From Candidatus Bruticola papionis (GTDB lineage Bacteria; Vulcanimicrobiota; Xenobia; Xenobiales; Xenobiaceae), in the NCBI GenBank assembly GCA_002407045.1, contig DHKB01000057.1:1-64000 (forward strand): a stretch of 64,000 nucleotides of DNA, read 5' to 3'. Shown one piece after another: positions 8,602 to 17,567 of this stretch. How positions within the stretch are numbered: position 1 is the stretch's first letter; every line of letters starts with the position of its first letter. The notes under the pieces are model-generated. The model saw only the letters and a list, made by a program, of their open reading frames with translations. It had not been told where the DNA came from and made no database searches. The position numbers and the translations under genes are program-made.

Positions 8602-10212
8602 ATGGCGAACAAGAACACATTCGGTTTTATTGCTTTCACGGCAGCCGCTAGTTTGGGTTTAGCCCTTACAGCTGCGGGTTGTGGTACTCACAACGGCTCC
8701 ACTACTGCTGCAAATTTGGGAGGCGGCAACAACGTAATTTTCCAATATGCTTTGGCCGCTTCTGCCACAGGGCGCACTTTTGTTTCTGCCGATATAACCA
8801 AAGTCAGCTATAGCTTCACCGACTCTAGAGGCAACATAGTAAAAACGACCAATGCTTACGATCTAAAGCACTCTGACGTAAATACAGAGCGCAACGTATC
8901 CGTTCCCAACGTACCCAGCACCGCCAAAGCCGCCACAGCTGCTTATTATGATTCCTTCGGCTCTATTGTAGCTGTAGGCATTAATGATATTGCTTGGGAC
9001 TACGACAACGCAGAAGCTATCGTCGTCAATCCTCAAGTTGCCAGCTTCGAAGCTCCTTCCCAAGTCGGCTTGCAAGCTAATCGCTACATCTTAAGTCCAG
9101 AAGAAACTACTACTTTAAGCTTGCCCGTACAGACAAAAGACGGCAGTGGCAAACTAATTAACCTCATTTCCTTTGCTGATGTTACCGGTCTGGATGAATA
9201 TACCGATGTATTGAGCAAGAGTGACAAGGGCCAAACTTACACAGGTGTAAGCTTTACTGGCACTCACAAAGGCACTGTTCCCGCTCAGGCCGTCAAAGCC
9301 GTCGTTCCCGTTGCCGGTGGCAATATTACCGCCTCCTTGCAACAGCCTATTTACGTAACAGCTCAAACTCTTGACTCTATCAAAGTCACTCCTGCCCAGA
9401 TCGATGGCCAGGAAGTCACAATTTACGACGCCGATTCCGAAGAGTCTTACAGCAAAGTACTGATGTCCACTGATAGCGCTAAGAATGCCAATTTGGGACA
9501 GACGGTTTTGACCTTACTTAGTGTTCCCAATGGCGGCAATCAAGTTACCGAAGTTGTAGCCGTAAAAGATCAGGCCTTCAATGCTACCGCAGTCTATACA
9601 AATACACCTGGTAGAGGCCCCGTCCCTGAAAATATCGATGTAACTAGCAGCACCGATTTTAAAGTCGAACAGAGTGGTCAATTAATTTCCGTTGCTGACA
9701 ACGTAGTTAGTGTCAAGAGCGCCCCCGAATCCGAATATATTGCCAAAGTTACAGCTTCTTACAATGATAATGGCAAACTCGATAAACCGCTTGTCGGCGC
9801 TCACACTTTGCATGTCTACCCTGCCACGACAGAAGTCTTCTTTGGCGAGCCTGGCACTGCGGGCAAAGATAGTATGACTACTAGCCTTGAACCTGCCGAT
9901 ATTCCTGAAGAAGGATACCCTATTGAAGTATTTGGTCACTTTATCTATAACCCCGATGCCGGTAGTGCCTTCATGTATTGCAACAACTTTGTTTTACCTA
10001 AGAGCATTGTCTCTGAGTATCCTGAAGCTGAAGCTACCAGTTCAACTCAAGGTGGAGCTGTAAGTGTGAGTAAAGTTATTGACAACCAGTACAAAATTAC
10101 CATCAATGAAAAATTGACCGCCGATTGGACTGTGACCTTAGAGCAAGAGGCTTATAGCAAGCTTGGTTTGCCTGAGTTCAAAGATTTGAAGATTAATATT
10201 TCTCAACCTTAA
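8602..10212 (+). CDS. Large secreted lipoprotein, function unknown
   Basis: A 536-residue product with a typical lipoprotein leader: MANKN, a hydrophobic stretch, then TAAGC, where the cysteine would be acylated after signal peptidase II cleavage. The mature part is rich in Val, Thr, Ser and Gly, with short beta-strand-like stretches suggestive of Ig-like domains; no enzyme motif was seen. I place the start at the ATG at 8602, next to the leader; a TTG at 8575 is possible. It is expected in the cell envelope. It does not obviously belong to the PAP2 group upstream and is insulated downstream by a strong terminator. Confidence 0.65.
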   Translation: MANKNTFGFIAFTAAASLGLALTAAGCGTHNGSTTAANLGGGNNVIFQYALAASATGRTFVSADITKVSYSFTDSRGNIVKTTNAYDLKHSDVNTERNVSVPNVPSTAKAATAAYYDSFGSIVAVGINDIAWDYDNAEAIVVNPQVASFEAPSQVGLQANRYILSPEETTTLSLPVQTKDGSGKLINLISFADVTGLDEYTDVLSKSDKGQTYTGVSFTGTHKGTVPAQAVKAVVPVAGGNITASLQQPIYVTAQTLDSIKVTPAQIDGQEVTIYDADSEESYSKVLMSTDSAKNANLGQTVLTLLSVPNGGNQVTEVVAVKDQAFNATAVYTNTPGRGPVPENIDVTSSTDFKVEQSGQLISVADNVVSVKSAPESEYIAKVTASYNDNGKLDKPLVGAHTLHVYPATTEVFFGEPGTAGKDSMTTSLEPADIPEEGYPIEVFGHFIYNPDAGSAFMYCNNFVLPKSIVSEYPEAEATSSTQGGAVSVSKVIDNQYKITINEKLTADWTVTLEQEAYSKLGLPEFKDLKINISQP

Positions 10213-10260
10213 CTAATCGAAACTAAGTAAGAGCTTAGTGGCGATAGATTCGCCTTTATA

Positions 10261-10300
10261 GCAAAAGGCCTGGGAGGCTGAAGCTTCCCGGGCCTTTTGC
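10261..10300. terminator. Bidirectional terminator between convergent genes
   Basis: GCAAAAGGCC (10261-10270) pairs with GGCCTTTTGC (10291-10300), extended inward by a further 5-6 pairs. It separates the lipoprotein (plus strand) from the radical SAM gene (minus strand) and could serve both. Confidence 0.75.
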
Positions 10301-10337
10301 TTGTATATTTGCAATCTTTTTGTGTTTATTATTGAGA

Positions 10338-12017
10338 CTAGAGGCCTCCCCAATTGCGTCTTTCCACAAAAGTGCTGGGCTCTACAGTAAAGCCATTTTT
10401 TAAACGCATAGCTTCACGACGAATAGAGGCTAAAATAACCGGCCCGCTAATCATGCCAATCACTTTAGTTAAAGATCCAAAATCGTGGGCAAATTGTTCA
10501 CGCAAAGTATGGATTCGTTCTTGCACACTACGATTTGACTCTTTGAGATATTGCTCCATAGCCCACAAAGCGCCGTAAGCATAGCGACGAATAGTAGCCG
10601 AATCTTGCTCTAAGCGGCGCAAGACTCTCTTGTTATCATATTTATGGAAATTTTTCCAGCCTTTCCATACAGTGTTAATCACCCTAAACACGCTAGGACC
10701 GTTGACATCATAGTCGGCTTGGAAAGCTCTAAGTAAAAATTCTTCACTTTGCTCAGGAGTAATGTGAGGGTGTTTAAAGTTGAAACGATATTGGCCGTGA
10801 ATATCGGCTAAATCGACATCTTCAAGCATAGCGCCCTTGGCAGCTTGCTCTTGGAATAATGGCGTACCAGGCAATGGAGTATAAAGCATAAACTGATGGA
10901 AATCAGTATTATGTTTAATAGCGCGAGCAATCACTTGGTCGATATTCTCGGGAGTATGGTTCTCTAAGCCGATAATACTGGAACCCAAAATTTTAATACC
11001 TAGCTCCTGAAGTCGTCCCACAAATTCCACAGAATCGCAGCCCTTAAGCTTGGCATATTGACTATCTTCGCCTTCAAGTCCCATCCAAAGCCAGGAAAGA
11101 CCCAAGCGCAATAATTCATCCATCGAATATTGGCGTAAAGCATTAGCTGAAGAGAAACAATAGAGCGACCAAGCTTTGCCATCACGCTCCATTAAATCGA
11201 GCAATTCCATAGCTCTGGGGCGATTGAGCAAAAAGTTCTCATCCATAATGAAAAAAGAACTAGTACCCAAACGGCGCTCAAAACCGCACATTAAATTGTA
11301 AAGTTCTTCGCCACTGTCGTAGAAGGTGACCGAATGGCCTTTGCCTCCGAATAAAGCTGAAGTAGCGCAGAAATTGCATCCCATAGGACAACCCACGGAA
11401 GTAATTACCGTCGCAGCAGTGTCTTGACTACTATTTTTGACATCAAAACCAAAAAGGCGAGTTCCAAATCCAGAAACAATATCGGGATGGACAATTTTAG
11501 CCGTTTCATCTTCACCTAAGAAGTGACGGAACCAACTAACTCCCTCTCCTTTGGAAATATAATCGGCATCAATCATATTTTCCAATCCAGGTATAGAAGC
11601 CACATGACCACCGACAACGATTACACTGCGTGGAGAATAACGGCGTACTAATTGGCACATGCGATGCACTTTGTGCACATTGGCAACAATACCGCTAATG
11701 CCGACAATATCATAATCGCCTACTTGTAACTCATGGATAAATTTCTCTTGAGTGGGAAAATCAAGTACAGTGGACGGAGCCTGAATATTTTGTTGAATAA
11801 ACATTAGACCCCAAGAGCGATGGAACATACGCAAAGAAAAAGGCCCTTGTACTCGCGTAACTTGATTGTGATAAAGCTCCATAGGGTTGATGGCACGGCT
11901 GCCAAAAGAGTCGTTTTGAGCATAAGGACCAAAGACCGACGAGAATAAGATAGTCGGTTTGCCTTGGCCTTTTCCTTTATAGACAGGACGCTCAATTGTT
12001 GGCATTTCTGAGCTCAT
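10338..12017 (-). CDS. B12-binding radical SAM protein
   Basis: The 559-residue protein has an N-terminal Rossmann-like cobalamin-binding-type region (about 95-165, with DIVGISGI and VIVVGGHVAS) followed by a radical SAM core. The iron-sulfur motif is C210-x3-C214-x2-C217 (GCPMGCNFC). The C-terminal 150 residues are helical and basic. Enzymes of this architecture use S-adenosylmethionine, often with cobalamin, for methyl transfer or rearrangement; the substrate cannot be told from sequence. The start at 12017 has AGGTAGG upstream. The gene stands alone on the minus strand, convergent with the lipoprotein. Confidence 0.8.
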   Translation of the reverse strand: MSSEMPTIERPVYKGKGQGKPTILFSSVFGPYAQNDSFGSRAINPMELYHNQVTRVQGPFSLRMFHRSWGLMFIQQNIQAPSTVLDFPTQEKFIHELQVGDYDIVGISGIVANVHKVHRMCQLVRRYSPRSVIVVGGHVASIPGLENMIDADYISKGEGVSWFRHFLGEDETAKIVHPDIVSGFGTRLFGFDVKNSSQDTAATVITSVGCPMGCNFCATSALFGGKGHSVTFYDSGEELYNLMCGFERRLGTSSFFIMDENFLLNRPRAMELLDLMERDGKAWSLYCFSSANALRQYSMDELLRLGLSWLWMGLEGEDSQYAKLKGCDSVEFVGRLQELGIKILGSSIIGLENHTPENIDQVIARAIKHNTDFHQFMLYTPLPGTPLFQEQAAKGAMLEDVDLADIHGQYRFNFKHPHITPEQSEEFLLRAFQADYDVNGPSVFRVINTVWKGWKNFHKYDNKRVLRRLEQDSATIRRYAYGALWAMEQYLKESNRSVQERIHTLREQFAHDFGSLTKVIGMISGPVILASIRREAMRLKNGFTVEPSTFVERRNWGGL

Positions 12018-12100
12018 TTTGCGAATCTAACCTACCTTTTTTAGCAAAAAACAGCAAATCCACTCCAAAAATTAGCGTTGCAATCAAGCTAGGATACAAT

Positions 12101-12129
12101 TTTAAACCTTTGTTGCCTATTATTACCAA
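12101..12129 (-). promoter_or_regulatory. Possible sigma-70 promoter for the radical SAM gene
   Basis: Read on the minus strand, TTGGTA and TTTAAA are separated by exactly 17 nt, about 85 nt upstream of the start codon. Each hexamer matches consensus at four of six positions. Confidence 0.35.
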
Positions 12130-12181
12130 GTTTAAGAGTGCATTTTCTGCGCCGACTTATCAAAAAAAGAGAAAATAGTCG

Positions 12182-12199
12182 GACTCTCTGAGTAGAGTC
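12182..12199 (-). terminator. Possible weak terminator upstream of the radical SAM gene
   Basis: The 6-bp inverted repeat GACTCT / AGAGTC is followed on the minus strand by a pyrimidine-rich stretch. It lies about 100 nt past the RecQ stop. Confidence 0.35.
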
Positions 12200-12293
12200 G
12201 AAAGTTCGTAAAGCCACAGTTACAAACCTGCCTTAAATCAAGGCAAACTATCACAGCGCAGCCTATTTTTCGCTTAATTCAGCAAAATAAAGG

Positions 12294-14420
12294 TCAATAT
12301 ACTGAACATTCCTCAGCTAAAAACTCGGCAATCACAGATAGCATAGCAGTCCCATATTTTTGCAATTTAACTACACCAAAGCCAGAAATTTTTGCAAGTT
12401 CTCCTAAAGTGCGCGGCCTCTGTTGAGCCATAGCCAATAGAGAAGCGTCGTGTAATACTAAGTAAGGAGCAATCCCTTCTTGGCGAGCCAGCTCCATGCG
12501 TTTGCGCCGCAAAACTTCAAATAATTCACTTACCGAGCGTGCCTCCAAGTTGGCCTCAGAACGCTCAGTCAGAGTATTTAACGCTAAACGCTTAGCTTGT
12601 TTGGCCTCTTTTTTAATTTGAGAAGCTTTTATCTCTTCATCTATGCGCAAAGGCAACTTTATTTTGCCCTCTAATATATCTCGACTGCGCTTAGTAAGTT
12701 TTATACTACCGTAACCGGCCAGATCCACTTTTAGGTACCCTGCAGCCATGAGTTGACGGAAAACAGAAGTCCATTGCTTAACGCTCAGTTCTTTACCTAT
12801 AGCATAAGTACTCAGTTTATCATGTCCTTGAGATAGCAAGCGCTCTGTTTTCGCTCCACGTAAAACATCAATTAGATAGGCCACTCCGTAAAGCTGGCCG
12901 GTTCTATATACACAAGAAAGAGCTTTTTGAGCATAGACCAATCCATCTACCGAATGAGGTGGATTGGTGCAATTATCACAATATCCACAATGATCTTTAG
13001 CCTCTTCGCCAAAATACTCCAAAAGGGCGCGACGCCGACAAGAAACAGTCTCACAAAAGCCCAAAAGGGCTCGCAATTTGCGCCTTTCAATATTTTTATG
13101 CAACTCGTCTGCCGATGAATTTTCTATAAAGTTCTGGCGCATAACAATATCAGACATATTGTAAGAGAGCCAAGCCGAAGAAGGTAAACCATCTCGGCCA
13201 GCACGACCAGTTTCTTGATAGTAGGCCTCTACACTACTAGGAAGGCAAAAATGAGCCACAAAACGCACATTAGGCTTATCTATGCCCATACCAAAGGCTA
13301 CCGTCGCCACCATAATAATAGCCTCTTCTTGAACAAAACGCGTCTGATTAGCCGCTCTCTCCTCATTGCTCATGCCAGCATGGTAAGGCAAAGCATCGTA
13401 GCCTAAGTCACACAACCACTGAGCCGTTTTCTCAACATCTTTACGCGTCAAACAATAAACAATGCCGGAATCTCCCTGATGTTTATTTTGCAAAAAAGCT
13501 AAAAAACGACGTCTGGTTTCAGCCATTCCTGAAGCTTGAGCACAAATACTATAGTAAATATTGGGACGGTCAAAGCTGGTTATAAAGCGCTTGGCTTCTT
13601 GCAAACCTAAGTGGTTGATTATATCGCTGCGAGTGGCTTCGTCGGCAGTAGCAGTAAGGGCAACCCAAGGAACACCGGGAAAATGTTCGCGTAATTTGGC
13701 CAGTTGGACATATTCAGGACGGAAATCGTGCCCCCACTGGGACACGCAATGAGCTTCGTCTATGGCAATAAGGGCCAGACGAGACGAGCCAAGCATATCT
13801 AAAAACCCATCCATTATAGCCCGTTCTGGAGAGACATAAAGCAAGTCTAACTGTCCGGAAAAGATTTTGGCACAAATGCGGCGAGCTTCCTGAGCCGTAA
13901 GAGAAGAATTCAAAAAGGCAGCTCGTACGCCATTGCCGACTAAAGCCTCAACCTGATCTTGCATGAGAGCAATCAGAGGCGAAATAACCAAAGCCACACC
14001 AGAGCGCATTAGAGCTGGAATTTGGTAGCATAAGGACTTGCCACCACCGGTAGGCATAAGGACTATGGCACTGCCACCGCGAGCTAAATGTAAAATAATC
14101 TCCCGCTGAGGGCCGCGAAAAGAGTGATAACCGAAAACTCGCGACAAAATTTGTTGAGCCTTTTGCTCAAGCTCTGATTCGGACATACTCTCGCATGGAT
14201 CAACAAAAGAAGCCGCTCTCTCTTCCCTACCACAGAACCCCGTTCTTTGCAAATTATGCATTTCTTCAACGGGATCTGAATAGAAGAAATCATCGGCTTC
14301 AGCATAATCACCGCTCCAAGAATTGTCCTCTTGAGTCAGACTATATTCCTGATCAAGCTCGGATTTAGAGCTATTCTTCGTATTCAAAATCAACTTCTTC
14401 CAACTTATCTTTGTTACCAT
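12294..14420 (-). CDS. recQ: ATP-dependent DNA helicase RecQ
   Basis: A superfamily 2 3'-5' DNA helicase for recombination and repair. Residues (from the first possible start): Walker A PTGGGKS at 123-129, DEAH box at 221-224 within AIDEAHCVSQWGHDFR, motif VI YYQETGRAGRDG, the RecQ zinc-binding cysteines ending in HCGYCDNC, a winged-helix region, and a C-terminal HRDC domain (about 625-705). The core begins near residue 80, so the first ~78 residues are an acidic extension. The first possible start overlaps the upstream gene by 50 bp in another frame; in-frame ATGs at 14261 and 14186 are alternatives, the last giving a standard RecQ N-terminus. None has a strong ribosome binding site. Confidence 0.92.
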   Translation of the reverse strand: MVTKISWKKLILNTKNSSKSELDQEYSLTQEDNSWSGDYAEADDFFYSDPVEEMHNLQRTGFCGREERAASFVDPCESMSESELEQKAQQILSRVFGYHSFRGPQREIILHLARGGSAIVLMPTGGGKSLCYQIPALMRSGVALVISPLIALMQDQVEALVGNGVRAAFLNSSLTAQEARRICAKIFSGQLDLLYVSPERAIMDGFLDMLGSSRLALIAIDEAHCVSQWGHDFRPEYVQLAKLREHFPGVPWVALTATADEATRSDIINHLGLQEAKRFITSFDRPNIYYSICAQASGMAETRRRFLAFLQNKHQGDSGIVYCLTRKDVEKTAQWLCDLGYDALPYHAGMSNEERAANQTRFVQEEAIIMVATVAFGMGIDKPNVRFVAHFCLPSSVEAYYQETGRAGRDGLPSSAWLSYNMSDIVMRQNFIENSSADELHKNIERRKLRALLGFCETVSCRRRALLEYFGEEAKDHCGYCDNCTNPPHSVDGLVYAQKALSCVYRTGQLYGVAYLIDVLRGAKTERLLSQGHDKLSTYAIGKELSVKQWTSVFRQLMAAGYLKVDLAGYGSIKLTKRSRDILEGKIKLPLRIDEEIKASQIKKEAKQAKRLALNTLTERSEANLEARSVSELFEVLRRKRMELARQEGIAPYLVLHDASLLAMAQQRPRTLGELAKISGFGVVKLQKYGTAMLSVIAEFLAEECSVY

Positions 14421-14895
14421 CAGCTTCGCGTTGAGAAGCCATAGCTACCATAAAAGCATCATCGAAATCGGCAATTAAATCACGCAAATGGATAAAGGCC
14501 ATACGCGCTCCAGCTAACTCGTTAAAAATAGGGGTCTCTTCTATGGAAGGCTTCCTATCTTCTTCCTCTTCATCACAACAATCTTCGCACCCGCAAGAGC
14601 AATCATGGTGTACATGAGCTTCTTCAGTTTCTTCTTCGTTCACAGGCTGAGTCGCCTCACAATTGACCAAACGAGGCAAAACTTCCACATATAAATTCTT
14701 AGCGCTAACCATAATTTCGGCTAAGCGATAAGCCACGCTCTCACGCTCACCAGGCAAAAGACAATTCTGTTCTTTTAACTTATCATGTACAACTTTAGTA
14801 ATGGCAATTTCTTCACTACCAGGCTCAAGCTCGGGAACAGAGGCGGGAATAAATTGCTCTTCTGAATTTAGTCTTTCTTCTGAATTGCTATACAT
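14371..14895 (-). CDS. Acidic protein with Cys/His cluster, unknown
   Basis: A 174-residue, strongly acidic protein I do not recognise. The centre carries HHDCSCGCEDCCDEEEEDR, five cysteines and two histidines packed in about 15 residues and flanked by glutamates, which suggests metal binding. The flanking parts are predicted helical (VHDKLKEQ, AEIMVSAKNLYVEVLPRLV, ARMAFIHLRDLIADFDDAFM). It lies directly upstream of recQ and overlaps its first possible start, so the two are probably cotranscribed and perhaps translationally coupled. Confidence 0.6.
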   Translation of the reverse strand: MYSNSEERLNSEEQFIPASVPELEPGSEEIAITKVVHDKLKEQNCLLPGERESVAYRLAEIMVSAKNLYVEVLPRLVNCEATQPVNEEETEEAHVHHDCSCGCEDCCDEEEEDRKPSIEETPIFNELAGARMAFIHLRDLIADFDDAFMVAMASQREADGNKDKLEEVDFEYEE

Positions 14896-15035
14896 AACTA
14901 GCTAATAACCTTTCTTCTAATCAACTGCGCATCCTGAATCCATTATTTACTAAGTGTCAAGGAGCGAAATATTGTAAAAATCCAAACGCAACCTGTCCAT
15001 ATTTTCCCCATTTCTCGGTAGTTGCATATCAAAAA

Positions 15036-15560
15036 CTAATCATCAAGATATTGTCCGTCTGGCTCTTCTTCGATAAGGTCTGTTTCTTCTACGGCTTCTT
15101 CCTCAGCCTTGGCCGCCTTCGCACTTTCCATATTGGACCAAGACTCTATAAAATCGCCTACGATATCTTGGTATCGCTCATCTTGCATGATAGTCCGCAC
15201 AATTTTATCCTTCATTTGGGGATAACCGCGACTAAGGCCCAACCGTCCTCCAAAGGCCTCACGCAACGCAGAATCCACTAAAGTAGAAACTGATTCGTAG
15301 AAGAAAGCATCAGACTGAGGATCGAGCCTAGAAAGTTGACTCACAGCGTCGGCCAAGAAACGTTCTTGCGGAGTCTGCGGGGTAGTTGTTCCAGCGCCCA
15401 ACGCTTCCTGGGCCTGAGCAGCTTCGGAAGATAGGGAAACATTATCCGTACCTTCGGCAGCTGAGGTTTTCGAAACGCCAGTTTGTTTGAGCATTTTTTT
15501 CTGCATGCCCAAAATATTGCTACAAAATGACGCTAAAATACCGGTATGCAAAGGATCCAA
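15036..15560 (-). CDS. Unknown protein beside the flagellar cluster, FlgM/secretion-like N-terminus
   Basis: A 174-residue protein. It starts with TTG at 15558-15560, supported by GTGAGG nine bases upstream. The N-terminal region is rich in Ser/Thr/Ala and contains DNVSLSSEAAQAQEAL, a segment resembling the D-x-V-x-[LI]-S-S-x-A motif common in FlgM and other flagellar export substrates. The centre (RFLADAVSQLSRLDPQSDAF) is helical and the C-terminus is acidic. It is transcribed divergently from flgB across a 560-bp spacer, which fits a flagellar regulator or substrate. It is about twice as long as FlgM and the rest does not match that family, so the function remains open. Confidence 0.5.
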   Translation of the reverse strand: MDPLHTGILASFCSNILGMQKKMLKQTGVSKTSAAEGTDNVSLSSEAAQAQEALGAGTTTPQTPQERFLADAVSQLSRLDPQSDAFFYESVSTLVDSALREAFGGRLGLSRGYPQMKDKIVRTIMQDERYQDIVGDFIESWSNMESAKAAKAEEEAVEETDLIEEEPDGQYLDD

Positions 15561-16123
15561 AAGAACGAAACCTCACGTAGTAAAAGTTAAAACTTTGTTG
15601 TTAATCAATTGCCGTCACTAAGCCATCTGACAGACATATCACCTGTCAACATAGTAAATGGTTTACGCAACAGCTTCCACTATTGGGCACAGCACTATGC
15701 CCCCACACGCCCACATGCCTACCTGTCAAAACATTTGGGAAAGACTTTTTTTACTGCACAATTCGACCGAATAAAAAAACAAATGATATGCCACACGGAA
15801 ATCCGCGAGCCAATGGCTTTTCACCATATCCAAAAAACTTTCCTGTTATCACACAAAAACCCCACAAAAGTAAAGGGACGATTCTTTGCCTATTTTTTTT
15901 CTAAAGGAAAGCCATTCCGAACTATAGAAAAACGGCGGAGTTTTTCCCTACTTTTTGGAGGTTCAGCTTTCAAAATACTTCGGGAGCGCTTGTTTACAGT
16001 TTGTTAATATATAAACAAACTATCAGCAACAGCCCCCCTTTAATATGCTAGGGAGAAAAAAAGTTAATTTTTCCGCTTAATCCGCTTCTGGCGGACTGCC
16101 GGAACAGGGAGGAGAATATACCG
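15561..16123. promoter_or_regulatory. Divergent intergenic control region upstream of flgB
   Basis: A 563-bp AT-rich spacer without a convincing gene. It holds an inverted repeat GTTTGTT-N8-AACAAAC at 15999-16020, a possible operator about 100 bp before flgB. It also holds TTTAATATGCTAGGGA at 16041-16056, which resembles a -10 element and matches a similar block before the gene at 41126. No sigma-28 or sigma-54 promoter is clear. Confidence 0.4.
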
Positions 16124-16537
16124 ATGAAGCCAGTAAAGTTAGTTGACACCAATTTGCTTGAGAGAGCACTGGACGCCGCCTCTTTACGTCAGCAGGTCAT
16201 CTCCAGTAACATAGCTAATGTCAATACAGAGGGATATGATTCCCAGCGAGTAGTTTTCGAGAGCCATCTCAAAGAAGTCATGGCCATGGAACAAGAAGAC
16301 GAAACTGGCGAGTTAACAGCAAATACTGCTGTAGATCCGGAATTCCGCCTCGGTTCCAGCGGCGGCTATACCGCCGATACCTTGAAGGCCACAGTAGAAT
16401 CTGTGGGCGGCCCTCTTGACATCAACCAAGAGATGAGCAACCTTGCCAAGAACCAAATCATGTACAATGCCTTAGCCAGCAAAATTTCCGGCGTATATGG
16501 CACTTTGAAATACGTGATTGACAACTCCGGCCGCTAG
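16124..16537 (+). CDS. flgB: Flagellar basal-body rod protein FlgB
   Basis: A 137-residue proximal rod protein, exported by the flagellar type III apparatus and assembled on the MS ring. The N-terminal rod signature ISSNIANVNTEGYDSQRV is present, and the C-terminus has the usual heptad-like helix (LAKNQIMYNALASKISG). Length matches the family. The start has GGGAGGAG upstream. It is the first gene of the flagellar cluster and is followed after 37 nt by flgC. Confidence 0.93.
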   Translation: MKPVKLVDTNLLERALDAASLRQQVISSNIANVNTEGYDSQRVVFESHLKEVMAMEQEDETGELTANTAVDPEFRLGSSGGYTADTLKATVESVGGPLDINQEMSNLAKNQIMYNALASKISGVYGTLKYVIDNSGR

Positions 16538-16574
16538 TAAGAAGCCCCTAAATCCAAGGTAGGAGGATTATACG

Positions 16575-17036
16575 ATGAACTTTTTCAACACTTTTGATGT
16601 AGCATCCAGCGGTATGACCGCCCAGCGCAAAATGATGGACGTTACTGCGGCCAACATTGCCAACGTCAACACCACCGAAACTGCTGATGGTACTCCTTTC
16701 CGTCGCATGGTAGCAGTAGTTACCCAGAAACAGATTGGCGATTTCGAGAACGAGTTCCAAGCTTGTTCTTTCGACGATGACGCTCCTCAGGCTGCCAATG
16801 GCGTAGAAGTTGCCGGCGTACAGGCCGACAATTCTGATTTCCGTTGGGTTTATGATCCTTCCAATCCTAAAGCTCAGACCAGCGGCGAACACAAAGGCTA
16901 CGTAGCTATGCCTAACATCAATGTTATCTCCGAAATGACCAACATGATGATGGCCAGCCGCGCTTTTGAAGCCAACGCCACTATTTTGGAAGCTTCCAAG
17001 TCCATGGCCAACAAAGCCCTCGAAATTGGTAAGTAA
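16575..17036 (+). CDS. flgC: Flagellar basal-body rod protein FlgC
   Basis: A 153-residue proximal rod protein. It shows FDVASSGMTAQRKMMDVTAA and NIANVNTT at the N-terminus and the conserved C-terminal MASRAFEANATILEASKSM helix. Both ends form the coiled-coil that packs the rod subunits. GGAGG precedes the ATG. The order flgB-flgC-fliE is the standard one. Confidence 0.94.
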   Translation: MNFFNTFDVASSGMTAQRKMMDVTAANIANVNTTETADGTPFRRMVAVVTQKQIGDFENEFQACSFDDDAPQAANGVEVAGVQADNSDFRWVYDPSNPKAQTSGEHKGYVAMPNINVISEMTNMMMASRAFEANATILEASKSMANKALEIGK

Positions 17037-17077
17037 TTTCCAGTAGAGCTTTTTCGACGTTTTGAGGAGGTTATAAT

Positions 17078-17431
17078 ATGCAGTTTTCTTCTATTCAAGG
17101 AATTGGCGGTCTCACTCAGGCCCCTCAGATGAACACTGTCAGTTCCACCAGTTCCGTTCAGGGCATTTCCACTAGCTTGCCTTCCGTCAGCGCTCCTTCT
17201 GAAGCTGATGCCAAGTCTTTCTCCAACATGTTGGGCGACGCTCTTTCCAACGTCAACTCCACCATGACTACAGCTCAGGAATGCACCGACAAATTGCTCG
17301 ACGGCAGCTTAAACAATCTTCATGAGATGTCTATTGCTGGTGCAAAGTCTGAAGTTATGCTTCACCTCACAACTCAGATTGCTTCCAAGCTTTGCTCCTC
17401 GGCTACCACTTTGTTCCAGATGCAGTTATAA
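17078..17431 (+). CDS. fliE: Flagellar hook-basal body protein FliE
   Basis: A 117-residue protein that joins the MS ring to the rod. The C-terminal family region is clear: FSNMLGDALSNVNSTM and LHEMSIAGAKSEVMLHLTTQ. The N-terminal 45 residues are Ser/Thr/Gln-rich, as is usual for exported subunits. GAGGAGG lies upstream of the ATG. A structured spacer separates it from fliF. Confidence 0.92.
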   Translation: MQFSSIQGIGGLTQAPQMNTVSSTSSVQGISTSLPSVSAPSEADAKSFSNMLGDALSNVNSTMTTAQECTDKLLDGSLNNLHEMSIAGAKSEVMLHLTTQIASKLCSSATTLFQMQL

Positions 17432-17444
17432 TCCAAGTAGACTG

Positions 17445-17549
17445 CAGGGAATAATTCGGAATCGGCGTTCCCTCTGTAAGGAGGAAACGCCGATATAATT
17501 TATAAAACAATTACGGGAGGGGGAAACACCGAATTATATTATTTCCCTG
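17445..17549 (+). other. Structured intercistronic RNA between fliE and fliF
   Basis: An outer helix pairs CAGGGAA (17445-17451) with TTCCCTG (17543-17549) and then AATTCGG (17453-17459) with CCGAATT (17529-17535). It encloses a second hairpin, ATCGGCGTT / AACGCCGAT with further inner pairing (17461-17494). The 3' side of the outer helix ends at the fliF ribosome binding site, so folding could influence fliF translation. Confidence 0.5.
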
Positions 17550-17567
17550 GAGGAAGGAGAACAAACT

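Noticed and set aside
15609..16007. 132-residue open frame in the spacer upstream of flgB
   Set aside because: TTG start without ribosome binding site, atypical composition, and it runs through the likely control region. No recognisable motif.
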